Below are positions 47,701 to 57,999 of a stretch of DNA of 64,000 bases, in pieces. The notes beneath the pieces are model-generated. The model searched no databases. It saw nothing but the letters and a program-made list of their open reading frames with translations, and was not told where the DNA came from. A program made the translations under genes and the position numbers. Origin of the DNA: Xiphias gladius (taxonomy: Eukaryota; Chordata; Actinopteri; Istiophoriformes; Xiphiidae). The stretch is from positions 4,785,469 through 4,849,468 of the forward strand of contig NC_053401.1 of the NCBI RefSeq assembly GCF_016859285.1, given 5' to 3'. Position 1 is the stretch's first letter, and every line of letters begins with the position of its first letter.

Positions 47701-50700
47701 TAGAGACGTGTAGTAGCAATTCCATTTTTGACAAAAATAAAAAATAGTTGTAATTTCACAAAAAAATCAGTCACATCATTTTTATATGAGTACATCAGGA
47801 GGAGTAGTAAAACAGTCACTCCTGACACAGCTGGCTTGGAGCTACTTTTTTTTTTTTTTGAAAAACAGAAATGGTAATCCAGCAGTAGCCTCCTTATAAA
47901 TGAGTTCCAGATAGGAGTGCTGCCTGTGAATACTAATAATCTATGGTCTGTTGTCCAGTTTTGAGCCATGCCAGCAGGGAGGCTCCACGGATGGCATAGT
48001 TGGGTTGGTTGTCGCACCACTTTGGCTCAGACTGAAATATCTCAACAAGTATTGAATGAATTGCCAAGAAATTTGGTTCACATATTCATGTTCCCCGGAG
48101 GATGAAACTTAACCACTCTGGTGATTGGCTCCCCTGACGTTTCCTCTAGCGCCACCATGAGGTCTTGTGTGAAATGTCACGACCAATATTAGATGGATTT
48201 CCATTAAATTTCTCTCCCTCAAGGTGATTTGTAATAACTGTATAGCCCTTAATTCTACCTCCATTATCAGGTCAAAATGTTTCGTTTGTCCAGTACGTGT
48301 TTGTCCACGTTTATGATCAAACACCCGCAAAGCTAATGACATTCCAGTCGGCCTCAGCTGTTCTGTCTGTTCGGTGCTAATACGCAAACGTTAGCATTCT
48401 AACGTGCTAAATTAAGATGGCGAACATGGTGAACATTACCTTCTGAACATCAGCGTGTTTCCACATTCATTGTGAACACGCTAACATGCTGATTTTAGCT
48501 TTAGCTCAAAGGCCTACTGTTCGCAATGTAGGTCTCACAGGGCTGGTAGGATGGCTGTAGGCTAATTTCTGATTATCTTACCGGTGGAATGCACTATCTA
48601 TTTTGGGCTTTTAATGGTTTTAAAATTGCATGAATTCACACTGGCCACTACTGCATTATTCCCACCGCTGAACTGAGACTTGGATTCAAAGACTGCACCC
48701 CTCCTGGCCCCTAATCTTCCATCAGCCACCAGGTTCTCGAGAAGGTGTATCTACAAACCATTCCAGGTTCAGGTTAAGGTACAGAGCAACCAATTACTGA
48801 AAAAGAGAGAAACTGTAAATGCACTATAGATGCCGCTGATTTCCCACAGAAATCTTATATCTTCTTCTTTTTGAAATTGGCAGCTGACAAAGTCTACCAC
48901 ATGTGGAAAATCTTTCATAACATTGGGACTGAACCAAACCTTTAATAATGGATCGTTATGTCAAAAATGCACAGGAGTCAGAAGGATGATCAGTTATTAG
49001 AAAAGTTTTTAAAAAAATGACTTTTGGTGGAGATACAACGCTCCTCGTGGATTAATATGATAATTTATTAAATCGATGGATATCCGCCAGAGAAATGTGA
49101 ATAATGAGGTTATAAACTTCAGCTCTGTGGTGTTTGAGTCATATATACTGCTAATGTACAGTCACAGTGCTTGTCTCTGACAGAAAGATCAGGATACACA
49201 TCCTGAGAAACATTGGCCGCCGGTGGAACATAGCACCTAACCTCTGTAGCTCCATATATCCTGTGCTGTTCTGGGCTAGGTTGTACCCTTAATGGAAAAA
49301 TTTGAGATTTAAATCCTGGATTCTTGGTGGAGGGTTTTCTTTGGGTAGCTTTTCCCTTCTCTGGTGGAAAAAAGAAAAAACTTCACAGCAACATTTAGTT
49401 TCTACCCCTCCTCTTTCTTAGAGATAGTCAGCCAAATTCCACTTAAAGCCCTTTGCCCATGGGCAAAAGTGTGATTTGCCACCAATAATACAGTTACTTG
49501 TCATTATTCTACGTTTCATTGGGGTTTCTTGTTCAAAATCTGGGCTACAGTCCATAACTGAGAGTCAAGCATTGACACAAAAGGATGAATGTGAGCTTAA
49601 AGAGAAGATGTAACAGTGGAAGAGGAATGAATGGAGGAAGAAAGAGAACATTTATGCAGGAAAAGTCAAGACAAGATGTCAAACTGGCTGCTTTTTTATT
49701 TATGAGCTTGCTGGAGGTGGAGAGCTCTGGGACAGATACAGCCAACCTTTATGAATAAATAAAAAGGTGCACTTACTGAAATAAAAGCCTCTCTCTCCAC
49801 ACACAAACTGCAGCGTGTCGACCAGCTCCGCCCCGCACAGGGTTTCTGGGCCCGCCCCTGTTGCCGTCGGAGTCAGGGTGAGGACGCACAGCAGTAGTGA
49901 GAGGGTGTGGCTACAGGAGATACAGCACATCGCACTCTGCGCACAGGGAGAGAGAGGGAGAGCTTTAACAATTTCGCTGCTGCCAGGCGGAGCATCATCC
50001 AAGAGAGCTTTTCATCTGATCACACATTTAGGCAAAAAACTAAAAAAATGAAAAAAAAACAACAAACAAACAAAAAAAACGCACTTTCAAAGTCTGTTTT
50101 CTTAATACACTGCTAGCTACTGAGCAATGCCGCTGTGACAGTTGTTGGCTCGGTGCCTTGCTCGACGGCACGTCAGTAGTGGCAATATTACACATGAGAT
50201 TGAAACCAGCGAGCTCAAGGCTTTTGCTTTCACATCCAGCCTATTCCTTCTGTAAAAAAAAAAAAAGAAAAGAAAAGGGGAAACAAAAAAAGAAATAAAA
50301 GTGGCCGTTGCCACGGATGGTAACTTCACAGGCTTCTGCAGGAAAATGTATTACATCCAAACTTCCACTTGATGCCAGCCTCAACCACTCATACAGGAGG
50401 GTTGAGCAGCTCCGATGCTCCGGAGCGCCTGTGCGCAAGCGAGCGGAGCGCGTCCAAATTGGAAACAGACTTTTCTCCTTATCATCTGGCCACTCAGTGC
50501 ACATTAATCCGCGATTACATTTAAAGATCTATCGTTAACGACCCGTCGGTAGCGAGGAGTCGGCGCTTCCCCCGGTGCCGAAGCGCGGCTGTCGGCGCAC
50601 CGTCGGCGCACAGAACCAAGCTAAAAGTGGATTCCGAAGGCAAAAAGCCGAATAAAAGATACGACGAGCGCCAGGGATCTTTCCCATCCAAAATGTGAGA

Positions 50701-51416
50701 TGGAAAACGGCTCTCCCGCCAAACCCAGCGGAGGTAGCAGAGTCGGCCAAATACACATAATAAAGAGAATAAACATAAGACATTATCCATCTACATCACA
50801 ACCCCAACCGCACGGTCCCGACGCCCATAAGCACTTCACGTTGAGCTCCCCTCTCCCTTAACCCCGCAGCCCCAGGTTAGATATTTAGCACTTAATAATG
50901 CAGACTCAGCAGTAATTACTTTGAAAGTTGCAGAGCTGCATTTGGGGCTTTCTGGTGAAAAAGAGCGCGGGGCGCGCGGAGACGGCGAGGATGAAAAAGC
51001 CCATTCACCCGGGCAGCGAAACTCCCGCACGATGCATGTCGAGATTTCCAAAAAGAAAAAAAAAAGTAAATGAAAGCGAGAGGGGGGCAATCTCTTATTA
51101 TCTGTTGGGAAAGAAAAAAAAAAAAAAAGCAGAAACAAAACAAAAACAAAAACACCAAAACATGCAGGACAGTTGCTCACTAACTGAATAAAAAGGATCA
51201 AAATCCGAATAAATCCACATTCATCGTGCATTTCAGAGCTGCAAAATATAAAGAAGCGATTCAATTCCCCTTTATTGTTTCGGGTTAAACTAGGTAAGGA
51301 TGCTCTGTGCAAATAGTGAGGAATCAAGGTGATAATCTATAGTTGTCAAAGGAAATCAGGTAAGTTACCTTGAAGACATCACATAAATGCCACTGAAAGG
51401 AAAGAGCGCTAGACAT
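32644..51416 (-). CDS. igf1: Insulin-like growth factor 1 precursor, complete, 5 coding exons
   Basis: Secreted growth factor of the GH-IGF axis, ligand of IGF1R. Exons 51416-51369, 49936-49777, 34849-34593, 34249-34214 and 32703-32644 join to 561 nt, a 186-residue precursor. Signal peptide residues 1-44 ([16 protein letters not shown], then [16 protein letters not shown]); B domain 45-73 ([20 protein letters not shown]..); C 74-83 ([10 protein letters not shown]); A 84-104 ([20 protein letters not shown]..); D 105-112 (PAKTSKAA); E 113-186. All six cysteines of the insulin fold are present. The E-domain equals the fish Ea-4 form (74 residues); an inner donor in exon 3 and cassette exon 4 allow Ea-1, Ea-2 and Ea-3. 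Introns: 1.4, 14.8, 0.34 and 1.5 kb. The short leader in exon 1 corresponds to the vertebrate class 1 leader. Confidence 0.97.
33110..33480. repeat. Interspersed repeat in igf1 intron 4
   Basis: Words such as AGTGCCCCTGCAAAATAGCG, GGAACTTGTTTTGGTGGAAC and AAAATGGCTCG recall a common fish non-autonomous element. No protein is encoded. Assignment rests on memory of the consensus. Confidence 0.4.
34214..34249 (-). CDS. igf1: igf1 cassette exon 4
   Basis: 36 nt, [12 protein letters not shown], acceptor CCTCCCACAG, donor GTACGC, phase 0 at both ends, so it can be skipped without frame change. It equals the 12-residue optional segment of fish IGF-1 Ea-2/Ea-4. Confidence 0.92.
34340..34505. mobile_element. 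Family A element, left arm, inside igf1 intron 3
   Basis: GTAACAGTTTGACACTTTGA, ATACCAATCTCATGTCTGTT and TTTAGCTTAGCATAAAGAAT mark the arm. It makes up about half of the 343-bp intron between igf1 exons 3 and 4. Confidence 0.65.
34593..34849 (-). CDS. igf1: igf1 coding exon 3 (C, A, D domains and E start)
   Basis: 257 nt from [14 protein letters not shown] through the A and D domains to DKTKNKK; donor GTGAGC in phase 0. An inner donor, GTTAGT, at 34673-34668 would end the exon at 34674 and drop exactly 81 nt (27 codons, VSTAGHK..TKNKK). Confidence 0.95.
38412..38535 (+). repeat. 5' LTR fragment of the gypsy remnant
   Basis: Begins TGTCATGGTTCTGAG and shares CAGTCCAGT, TTCTAATTCTGCTGTCA and ACCCTGCC with the 3' LTR. 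Truncated and joined directly to reverse-transcriptase sequence, so a large internal deletion has occurred. Confidence 0.6.
39759..41357 (+). repeat. Tandem duplication, unit 1 (1,599 bp)
   Basis: Starts at TTGTCTCTGTCCGG in the integrase region and runs through the 3' LTR and its flank to 41357. It is repeated next to itself at 41358-42956. Confidence 0.9.
40350..40787 (+). repeat. 3' LTR of the gypsy remnant (copy 1)
   Basis: Shares TCTAATTCTGCTGTCA and AACCCTGCC with the 5' LTR fragment at 38412-38535. It includes a TATA-like TAGTATATATACTGG (about 40504) and ends in TGACA. The left limit is approximate. Confidence 0.6.
41358..42956 (+). repeat. Tandem duplication, unit 2 (1,599 bp)
   Basis: Identical to unit 1 by eye except at 40423/42022 (T/G) and 40690/42289 (T/A). 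The ORFs in the two units have the same sequences at an offset of 1,599. The second LTR end is at 42386. Confidence 0.9.
42941..43600 (+). mobile_element. Degenerate LINE reverse-transcriptase remnants
   Basis: Pieces of the RQGCPLSP-type motif of non-LTR reverse transcriptases occur at 42945 ([13 protein letters not shown] then stop), 43278 ([20 protein letters not shown]) and, weaker, 43403 ([13 protein letters not shown]). Frames are broken. The repeated occurrence suggests nested or duplicated fragments. Confidence 0.5.
46150..46830. mobile_element. Inverted-repeat DNA element with TTAGGG-like arms
   Basis: The left arm (46191-46243: GTTATGCAACTGAAACACTT then GGTTAAGGTTAGGGCAAGGG) is matched in reverse complement near 46741-46780 (CTTGCCTAACCTTAACCATA..CATAAGC). 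No transposase is visible. Confidence 0.5.
47965..48560. repeat. Family B repeat, longest copy
   Basis: GAAATATCTCAACAAGTATT, TTCCTCTAGCGCCACCATGA, GGCCTCAGCTGTTCTGTCTG and the AACGTTAGCATTCTAACGTG..GCTAACATGCTGATTTTAGC stretch define it. It lies in igf1 intron 2 and is non-coding. Confidence 0.7.
49777..49936 (-). CDS. igf1: igf1 coding exon 2 (signal core and B domain)
   Basis: 160 nt starting [20 protein letters not shown] and ending GERGFYF plus one base at a GTAAGT donor. Acceptor CTGTGCGCAG. Confidence 0.96.
51369..51416 (-). CDS. igf1: igf1 coding exon 1
   Basis: 16 codons, [16 protein letters not shown], with donor GTAACT, phase 0. This is the conserved start of teleost igf1. Too short to be seen as an ORF. 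Confidence 0.95.
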
Positions 51417-52940
51417 CCCCACGGGTCTCCGCAAGTCAAAGCCCGGCGAAAATGAACTTGTTTGAAGTCATTAAAAAACGGGGAGAAAGAGGATGAGATG
51501 CGGGCAATGTCACATCTCAATATTCCGACTTTGTTCCATTGCGCAGGCTCGTTTTGGAGAAGTGAGATTTAGCGAACAGGAGACGGATTTAGAGAGAAAA
51601 TCCCTCACATTTATCTACATTACACAGACATTTTCAACAGGAAACAGCTGGGGCAGTATTTGCCTCCTACTCGTCCTAAGTTATTCATTAAGGATTTTGG
51701 GCACATATTCAAATAACGTCATTTCTCTCTTTTTTTTTTCTTTTTTTTTTTTTTTTCTCTTCTCAGAACGGGATTGAATTTTGATCTCTCTAAGACTTGG
51801 TTAGTAGTTCAGATCAAGATAGAAAAAGCGCTGCTGTCCCACTAGCAGCAGCTCGCACTCATACAACACGGGGTTTTTTTTTTTATTGTTTTTATTTATT
51901 TTTTTTTTTTTTGCGCAGAAAGCTCATGGAGGAGAAGTTAAAGACGAGCTGGAGCTTATGATACGACCGTTGGTTGTTGTGCGTAATTTGGCACTGCGTA
52001 ATTCAGCAGCCAGTCCATCCAAAGTGTGATCTGATCAAGGGTAAAATAAATCATTAAAAACGCTTTTCCACTTAGTCAACACAGTGCTACTAACACGAAC
52101 AGCTAATAAAAAGCTTAATAAAAAAAGCTGAATACATGTGCACTGGAGTGAATATGGAAAAAATGTGTACTTTTTTGTAAAACAGAGCGAAACGTGAGCC
52201 AGAGATAACCAGAAAGCCACATTTGAAGTCCTGCTCCCTCTAAACTCTGCCTCTGTGAAGGATTTGCTGCTTTTCTGCACATTGTCACTGTAATTTCTGG
52301 TAATAAATCAGTCACTACTCTGGTTTTGTCTGCTGAGTTTCAGTCAATACAAGCAGGTTTCGTCTGCAGATGACATCTGATGCCTCTGTGAACTGAGTGA
52401 CTGATGTGAAAAAAGAGTGGAAAAGACAAAAACACATGGGGATTTATAGTGAAGAAGACATTACTTCATATTTTTCATATTTCATATTTCAGCCACACTG
52501 CAGGGCTGGTTCCTTTCTCGTGCACCGACAAAACACTAGATGGCACCCACTGTGTGTGTGCCCCCCCCCCCCAAGTGTTTCCACTGTGACACAGGAAAAA
52601 AAAAAAAAGAAAAAAAAAAAAGAAAGAAAAAAAAGCAGCAATGACAGAGCGAAGCTTCACACGAGGCGAGGGCTTAAAGAGAGTTCTCAGCTGGGACGGG
52701 ATATCAACACTGATCCAACCACTAAACATGAGATCAGTGCTGTGACCCAATCATAAAACGGGACGCCGGCGCGTATCCCAGAATGCTCGGCCCGTGTGTC
52801 TGTGTGTGTGTGTGTGTGTGTGTGAGTGCATTCGCGGCCAGGGTCGGATCCAAAGGGGGGGACCGGAGCTAGAGACACGCAACAGTTAGGGTTGTCGGGG
52901 TAAAGTGGGTCAAAGCGCAAGCGCGGTCAAATGTCCCCAC
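51417..52940. other. igf1 upstream region
   Basis: Must contain the igf1 5' leader and promoter. It has long T/A homopolymers (51724-51757, 51872-51911, 52590-52635) and a (TG)n tract. No convincing TATA box could be fixed relative to a start site. Confidence 0.45.
52793..52825. repeat. (TG)n microsatellite
   Basis: Nearly uninterrupted TG units, with one TC near the left end, just upstream of the GC-rich candidate exon. Confidence 0.95.
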
Positions 52941-54222
52941 ATGACACGGCCGGCGACCGAATCGCCCTCCGAGGAGGCAGAGGCCGCTCGTGTCGTGGAC
53001 TCGGCCCGAAATCTTGCGGTTCCCAAAGGTGAGCGTCGGGGCCCACGGAGGGGGTCGCAAGACAAATCTGAAGGGTCCCAGGTTGATTAGCAAAACAGAA
53101 GCCACAGGAAATTAGGTTCATTTTCTCTGAGGTTTTTTTTGTTTTTTGTTTTTTTATGGGTTTTTTGGGGAAAAATTCTGGATAGTTTTCTAAAAAAAAA
53201 AAAAAAAATTCACAAAAAACAATCTTAAAAGGGAAAAATCGCTCACAGCTCAAGAGTCATTAGCCGTGGCCTTTTAGAAGCTCAATCTTGTGGCTTTAAA
53301 ATTAGGCTAACTGCTACTTGACTGCCCCAAAACTAATCAGCATCGTTGTTTTCTTTGAGTGAAAAAGCATTTTTTTTTTCAGACTTTTGCTGAATTTTTG
53401 TGAAATAATGGATTGTTTTTTGCAAATAAAAATTATCCATGAAACGCAACCTAAGAAAGGAAAAACCGCTCTTCGTGTGAACTGCTCACAGCTCATATGC
53501 GACCTGTGATGTAAGGTCCCAACTTTGGAACTGATTCATTTGAATGATTTACAGCCCAAAGAAACCTGGGAACCACTGAGCTAAGTGACCAACGTTTGAT
53601 AATCTTACGAATCTTCCGAACGAAAAAATTCGATTCGATCAAGCGATCAGTCAACCAACAGAAAAATTGAGGTCGTAATCCGCGATTTGGCAACACCTCG
53701 GGCTGCCTTTGTAACAGCGAGCTGAGTACCACATGGGCTGAGTACCACAGCAAACACTCGCCGAGCAGCTGCTTTGTCAGAAATCTGACAGGAGAGCAAC
53801 TGGTGTATCTGTTTGCGTTGCAGCCAAAAAAACTCATCATGTTTCAATAAAGAAGTCCGACAGTAACGCTGCACGTGGAGCGAGTAGTTCCTCACACGTC
53901 AGTAGGACACAGTCGAGCTGCAGTTTATGATCATAGCTGAAGTCCTATTTTACACCAAGAACGTTGGTGCATTAAATAACATAAAGTATTTGTATTCAAA
54001 AATCTCAGGTCTGGCCAAACTTTGGCTTGATGAATGGTTTTTCACGGCTCTCCTACAGCCCCTAGCTCCCGGCTTACTGCCACGCATGCAGGTCCGTGAC
54101 CTCGGTCTGTGATCTGACCTATCCTCCCCACAGGACTGCCGCCGGGGGACGAGGTGCGCACCGAACAGAGTCCCCGCTTGCCTCCCCCCCTGGCGGATTG
54201 CGTCACTGCCAGGAGCCGCTGA
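52941..54222 (+). CDS. Candidate two-exon short ORF divergent from igf1, unknown
   Basis: Not recognised. Exon A (52941-53028) reads MTRPATESPSEEAEAARVVD.. to VPK and stops at AAAG|GTGAGC. Exon B (54134-54222) follows CTGACCTATCCTCCCCACAG, a strong acceptor with a CTGAC branch-site word at the right distance, and continues in frame (GLPPGDEVRTEQSPR..) to TGA, giving 58 residues. An in-frame TAG lies about 50 bases upstream of the ATG. Both exons are GC- and CpG-rich while the 1.1-kb interval is AT-rich with homopolymers, the contrast expected of exon and intron. It starts about 1.5 kb from the igf1 start on the opposite strand. It could be a small protein, the 5' end of a longer gene using other exons, or a non-coding divergent transcript. 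Confidence 0.35.
53100..54133. other. AT-rich interval, probable intron
   Basis: Many T and A homopolymers. Two related stretches occur at 53100-53260 and 53290-53500, in which words such as AAAAATTCTGGATAGTTTTC and GGAAAAA(A/C)CGCTC recur, suggesting an old local duplication. No gene seen. Confidence 0.4.
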
Positions 54223-54540
54223 TGCAACGTGGAATATGATGATGATGATGCTCCTCTGATTAGAGGGACAAAGCTGCTTTCAGACCAGAGGATGACCTTG
54301 TTAGCATCAGATCAGGGACATGGCTGGTCACTGATGCCCGTAAGCCTCTCTGACAGTAGCTGATCTGAGATGTGAAATGATCTCATCTCTCACCGCCTCT
54401 TGACACAAAAGACCCCACAATCTAGCGTGTAAATGCCTCATCACGCATTTTCCTGTTATCACTGTAGCTGTGGTCTGGCCGTGCTGATATTGATGATGGG
54501 CTTGTGCAGTACATCTGCTGATGCAGGGGTAGGAAGAAGA

Positions 54541-54776
54541 AGGGGAGGTGGGGTTGAGGGGGTGGGGGTGGGGGGGCTGGTCTGACCTTCCCTTGTTCGC
54601 CGTCTCTAATGCCCAATGCTCTGAACTGTCTTGGTGCCAGGTTTCTCTCTCTCCCGCCCTCGCTCTGACTCTTTTTTCTCTTCGGTTTTCTCTTCTTTTG
54701 AGCCCCCCACCACCACCACCACCATCATCACCATCTCCCCTCCCCCTCTACCCCCCACCCCCCACCCCCCCCGAGC
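54541..54776. repeat. G-rich and C-rich low-complexity tracts
   Basis: 54541-54579 is a run of G tracts (GGGG, GGGGG, GGGGGGG) that could form a G-quadruplex. 54640-54776 is a pyrimidine-rich tract with CCA and CAT triplets ending in C runs. Open frames here are compositional. Confidence 0.7.
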
Positions 54777-54866
54777 CTTGTCTAAGGAGACGTCCGCCCC
54801 AGTGAACTCATTGACCAGGGAAAGGCTTGTTTTCACTCCCTTCTGGTGTAGGAAGGAGAAAGTGGT

Positions 54867-55233
54867 CGCTGCAAAAAATGTCCATCTTTGCAAGTCATTT
54901 TGATCAGGAGAGAAACTCAAAGTCACACTTGTACTTTTGAGGAAGTGTTAAAACTGCATGCCATATGGATAGTTTCACTTACTTGCAATGCATTCCCACT
55001 TTTTAAAGGATTTTTTTTTTCTTGAATTTAGTGTTCAGTTTAGTCTTTTTATTAATAATTTAGCGTTTTATTTAGAATGGATAAGCAATCTGCCTTATTC
55101 AAAGTGAGTTCTGCTTACAAAAGAAAATTCTCAGCAACAAGCAGAGTTAAATCCCCCTATTTGGAAGAATTTTCATATGTTAACAAAAAGCAATACAAGA
55201 AAAGACTTGCAAAGATGGATATTTTTTGCAGCG
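54867..55233. repeat. 30-bp inverted repeat, arms 307 bp apart
   Basis: 54867-54896 (CGCTGCAAAAAATGTCCATC..) is the reverse complement of 55204-55233 with one mismatch. Similarity fades quickly outside the 30 bp. No TIR-type element was recognised between the arms. Confidence 0.85.
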
Positions 55234-56419
55234 TTAACAGCATCCCGTCTGGTCTCTCCTGCCAAACAAATGTCCGAGTCAGACGGATACACAGATACAG
55301 ACAGCGGTGCAGAATGCAAATGAATACAAGTGGATGAAAGTGAGAGGACGGAGGAAGAATTAAAGTGGATGAAAAACGAGATAGAGCTTTTGGTTTTTGC
55401 AAAAAAAAAAAAACCTGCGTGAACACTACAGCGGCGAGGGAGGATGGAGGGCTGTGTGTGGGGATTGCAGGGCTGGTACCCAAGATGGGAGGGAATGTGT
55501 GAGGCTGGGGATATGTCTGGGCACACACACAGGTTCACTTGAGGAAACACACACATGCAAGTGCACACACGTACACACACTTGATTAGGAGAGCAATCCT
55601 TCTCTATTCTCTTGATTAGTCTGAGGGTTTTTCCAGCTCAGTGGGTTCTCTGTGTTATATTCCCTCCTCTATCCATTGACTAAAACAAAAAAGCTCTGCA
55701 AAAACAATGGAAGTAAGGTATCTATTGCAAGTGATTGTAGGGGTAATTTGTGATGTTTTTAATGTGTGCATTACTTTCCCAAGCTCGGTGGTTATACAGG
55801 GTAATGTGCTGGTGCACGGGTTTGTGTGTGGCACTGTTGTCCATGCATTCAGAGCAGAGATTGTTATCAAAGCCCTGTGCTGTGCCATACGCTGTTCATA
55901 TGGAAGAAATAAAGGTGCGTCATGGAGCAAACGCAAGAAATGGGGCGCTTGTTTTGATTCGCTGTGTTTCCGTAGTAACACACAGGGGTCACAGTATTTT
56001 GGCAAAAAGGTCAGGAAATTCCATGGTGCCTGTTGATGATCAAAAGCTACTTTTTTCAGAAATATCTCTGGGACAGTTTAACTGTTTGCGATCGCTGAAC
56101 AAGTTGGAAGTGGCAGGATTTTCAACAAACTGTTATCACATCAGTTTCTTTGGAAACTAAACATGGAGATTGGACATTAATGAAATTAAAACAATAGAGT
56201 TACATTCTTCAAAGGCGCTGGTTGTTATTCACTGTATGTTTTGTTGTTACCAGTCAATTCAGATAATGTGACTGTGACTTGGTCTGAACTAAAAATACAA
56301 CAGGGAACAACGGGGAGGTTGACCAAAAAAAAAGAAAAAAAAAAGAAAAAAGAGTATTAGTCTAAAGTAACTGATTCAATTAAGTCCAAATGTCAGTCAT
56401 AAATCTCAACATTTAACAG

Positions 56420-57490
56420 TTAAAGCTGCACTAATAAATATTTTCATATTAACAAAGAATAAAGTAATGCAAAACGTGCTGCTTGTAGTGACAGGCCCAA
56501 AATGATCACCTTACAGGCAGCTGTTTCTAGCGAAAAAGCTCTAAGAAAAACACACTGTACACTAACCTGCTCTGCACCAGACAGACGCAGTTGGACACTA
56601 GCTGGTGAACATGGTGGCGAATTTAGAGGCTAAAAGGCCGGATATTTCTTTCAGGAGCTGGTGGAAACCAAAACCAGAGCTAAAAGGAGAGTGAATATTG
56701 GACTTACAGTATATTCATGAGGTGGACACAAACACAACTCAAAATGAATGCTAACGTTGCTTCAGTAACTGCTGGATGTATGTAACAGGCAACCATTTGG
56801 GCTACAGGCAACAGCTTTATAAGGTGATAATATATAAACGTTGTGTTTACAGCTTGTTCCACTGCTCCTAAGTGGCCAAAAACCAGTTACGGCAGCCCTT
56901 TGAGAGGTGAATTGTTAAAGCTGCAATAATTCACTTTTTGGCCACTTTGGGTGCAGAAGAACTAGACAGCCCTAACATATAATCACTTAACAAAGTTGTT
57001 AGCGCTAACAGAAATAAATGCCTATTAACTCATCAGCCAAGGAACAACATTCATTAGGAATCTTGTTTCTGCCCAGTTGGTGAATGTGAATCCAATATTT
57101 TCTCTTCTTTTAGCTCTGTCTTGATTTTACAGACTAGTGGGAAAAATATCCAAATATCTGTCCCTTTTCCACTACGTTCGCCAGCTACTTGATAACTTTG
57201 TCTGTCTGATGTTTGGTGCCGGGCTGGCAGTGTACAGTGTGTTTATTAGAGCATTTTTTTGGGGGAAAAAAAGCTTCCTGCTGCTAGGAAGTGATAAGAC
57301 TGGGGAGAGTGAACCTTACAGTACATTTGCCATTAAACCAAAACAACGAGCTACAGGAGGCTAAAAAGCTACATAAAATTCAGCATTGGGTGAAAATTCT
57401 CTGTTTTTGTCACTAGGAGTGACCACTCTCACTTTGCGTGTAGTCATTTGATTTATCAATATAAAAATATAGGTTGGTGGAGCTTTAAAG
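56420..57490. mobile_element. Interspersed non-autonomous element
   Basis: Starts TTAAAGCTGCACTAATAAAT and ends GGTTGGTGGAGCTTTAAAG, with the outer TAAAGCTGC/GCTTTAAAG words in inverted order. The interior has GCTGGTGAACATGGTGGCGA, AAAAGGAGAGTGAATATTGG and CAGCTTTATAAGGTGATAAT, known from a common fish repeat. No protein coded. Confidence 0.55.
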
Positions 57491-57925
57491 AAGTGGTTCC
57501 CGTCCTTTTATGCTTGTGATAAAACTTTTGGGAAGTATGTTTATTTGCTTTTTAGAGCAGAGGTTGATAAGAAGATTGATATTATTGACATGTCTGTACG
57601 CTAAGTATGACGCTACTGCCGGCTGGACCGATAACGTAAAATGGGAAAACTATGAATTGCAGTTTTTACACTCTGGTTTTTATACGCATTAAATAAATTC
57701 GATAAAATGTGGTAATTCTCTTAATGAGCTTTAGACGTGCTGATAGTTAGATTTTGTTCTCTATAGACAGCCAGGCTAACTGTTTCCCCCTGCTTTCAGT
57801 CTTTGTGCTAAGCTAAGTTAGCTAGCTGCTGGTCGCAGCTTCATGTTTAACAGACATACATGAGGGTGGTATCAATATTCTCATGACCTAACAGCCAAAA
57901 TGTCAAACTATTCCTTTAAGACACC
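57490..57925. mobile_element. Family A palindromic element, both arms (left arm decayed)
   Basis: GAGGTTGATAAGAAGATTGA on the left; GACGTGCTGATAGTTAGATT, GACAGCCAGGCTAACTG and TTTGTGCTAAGCTAAGTTAG on the right. It abuts the preceding element. Confidence 0.65.
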
Positions 57926-57999
57926 TCAGTGTCTACTTGTGACCTCTAAGTTTTGACCTTAGTGTGTTCAACCTTAGAGTTGAAGGTGTCCAGTATTTC

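Larger units (their letters stand above)
34850..49776. other. igf1: igf1 intron 2 (14.9 kb)
   Basis: Contains the Ty3/gypsy remnant and its duplication (38412-42957), degenerate LINE reverse-transcriptase pieces (42941-43600), a telomere-like DNA element (46150-46830) and a long family B copy (47965-48560). Repeat-poor stretches (36700-37000, 37300-37780) could hold regulatory elements. No nested gene was recognised. Confidence 0.6.

Noticed and set aside
49700..50002. A 100-codon minus-strand frame starting [13 protein letters not shown] that reads into igf1 exon 2
   Set aside because: The first 22 codons cross the exon 2 acceptor (CTGTGCGCAG) and are intron 1 read-through. The conserved teleost start is exon 1 at 51416.
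54548..54926. Proline- or serine-rich frames on both strands
   Set aside because: They come from G/C low-complexity tracts, not from coding sequence.
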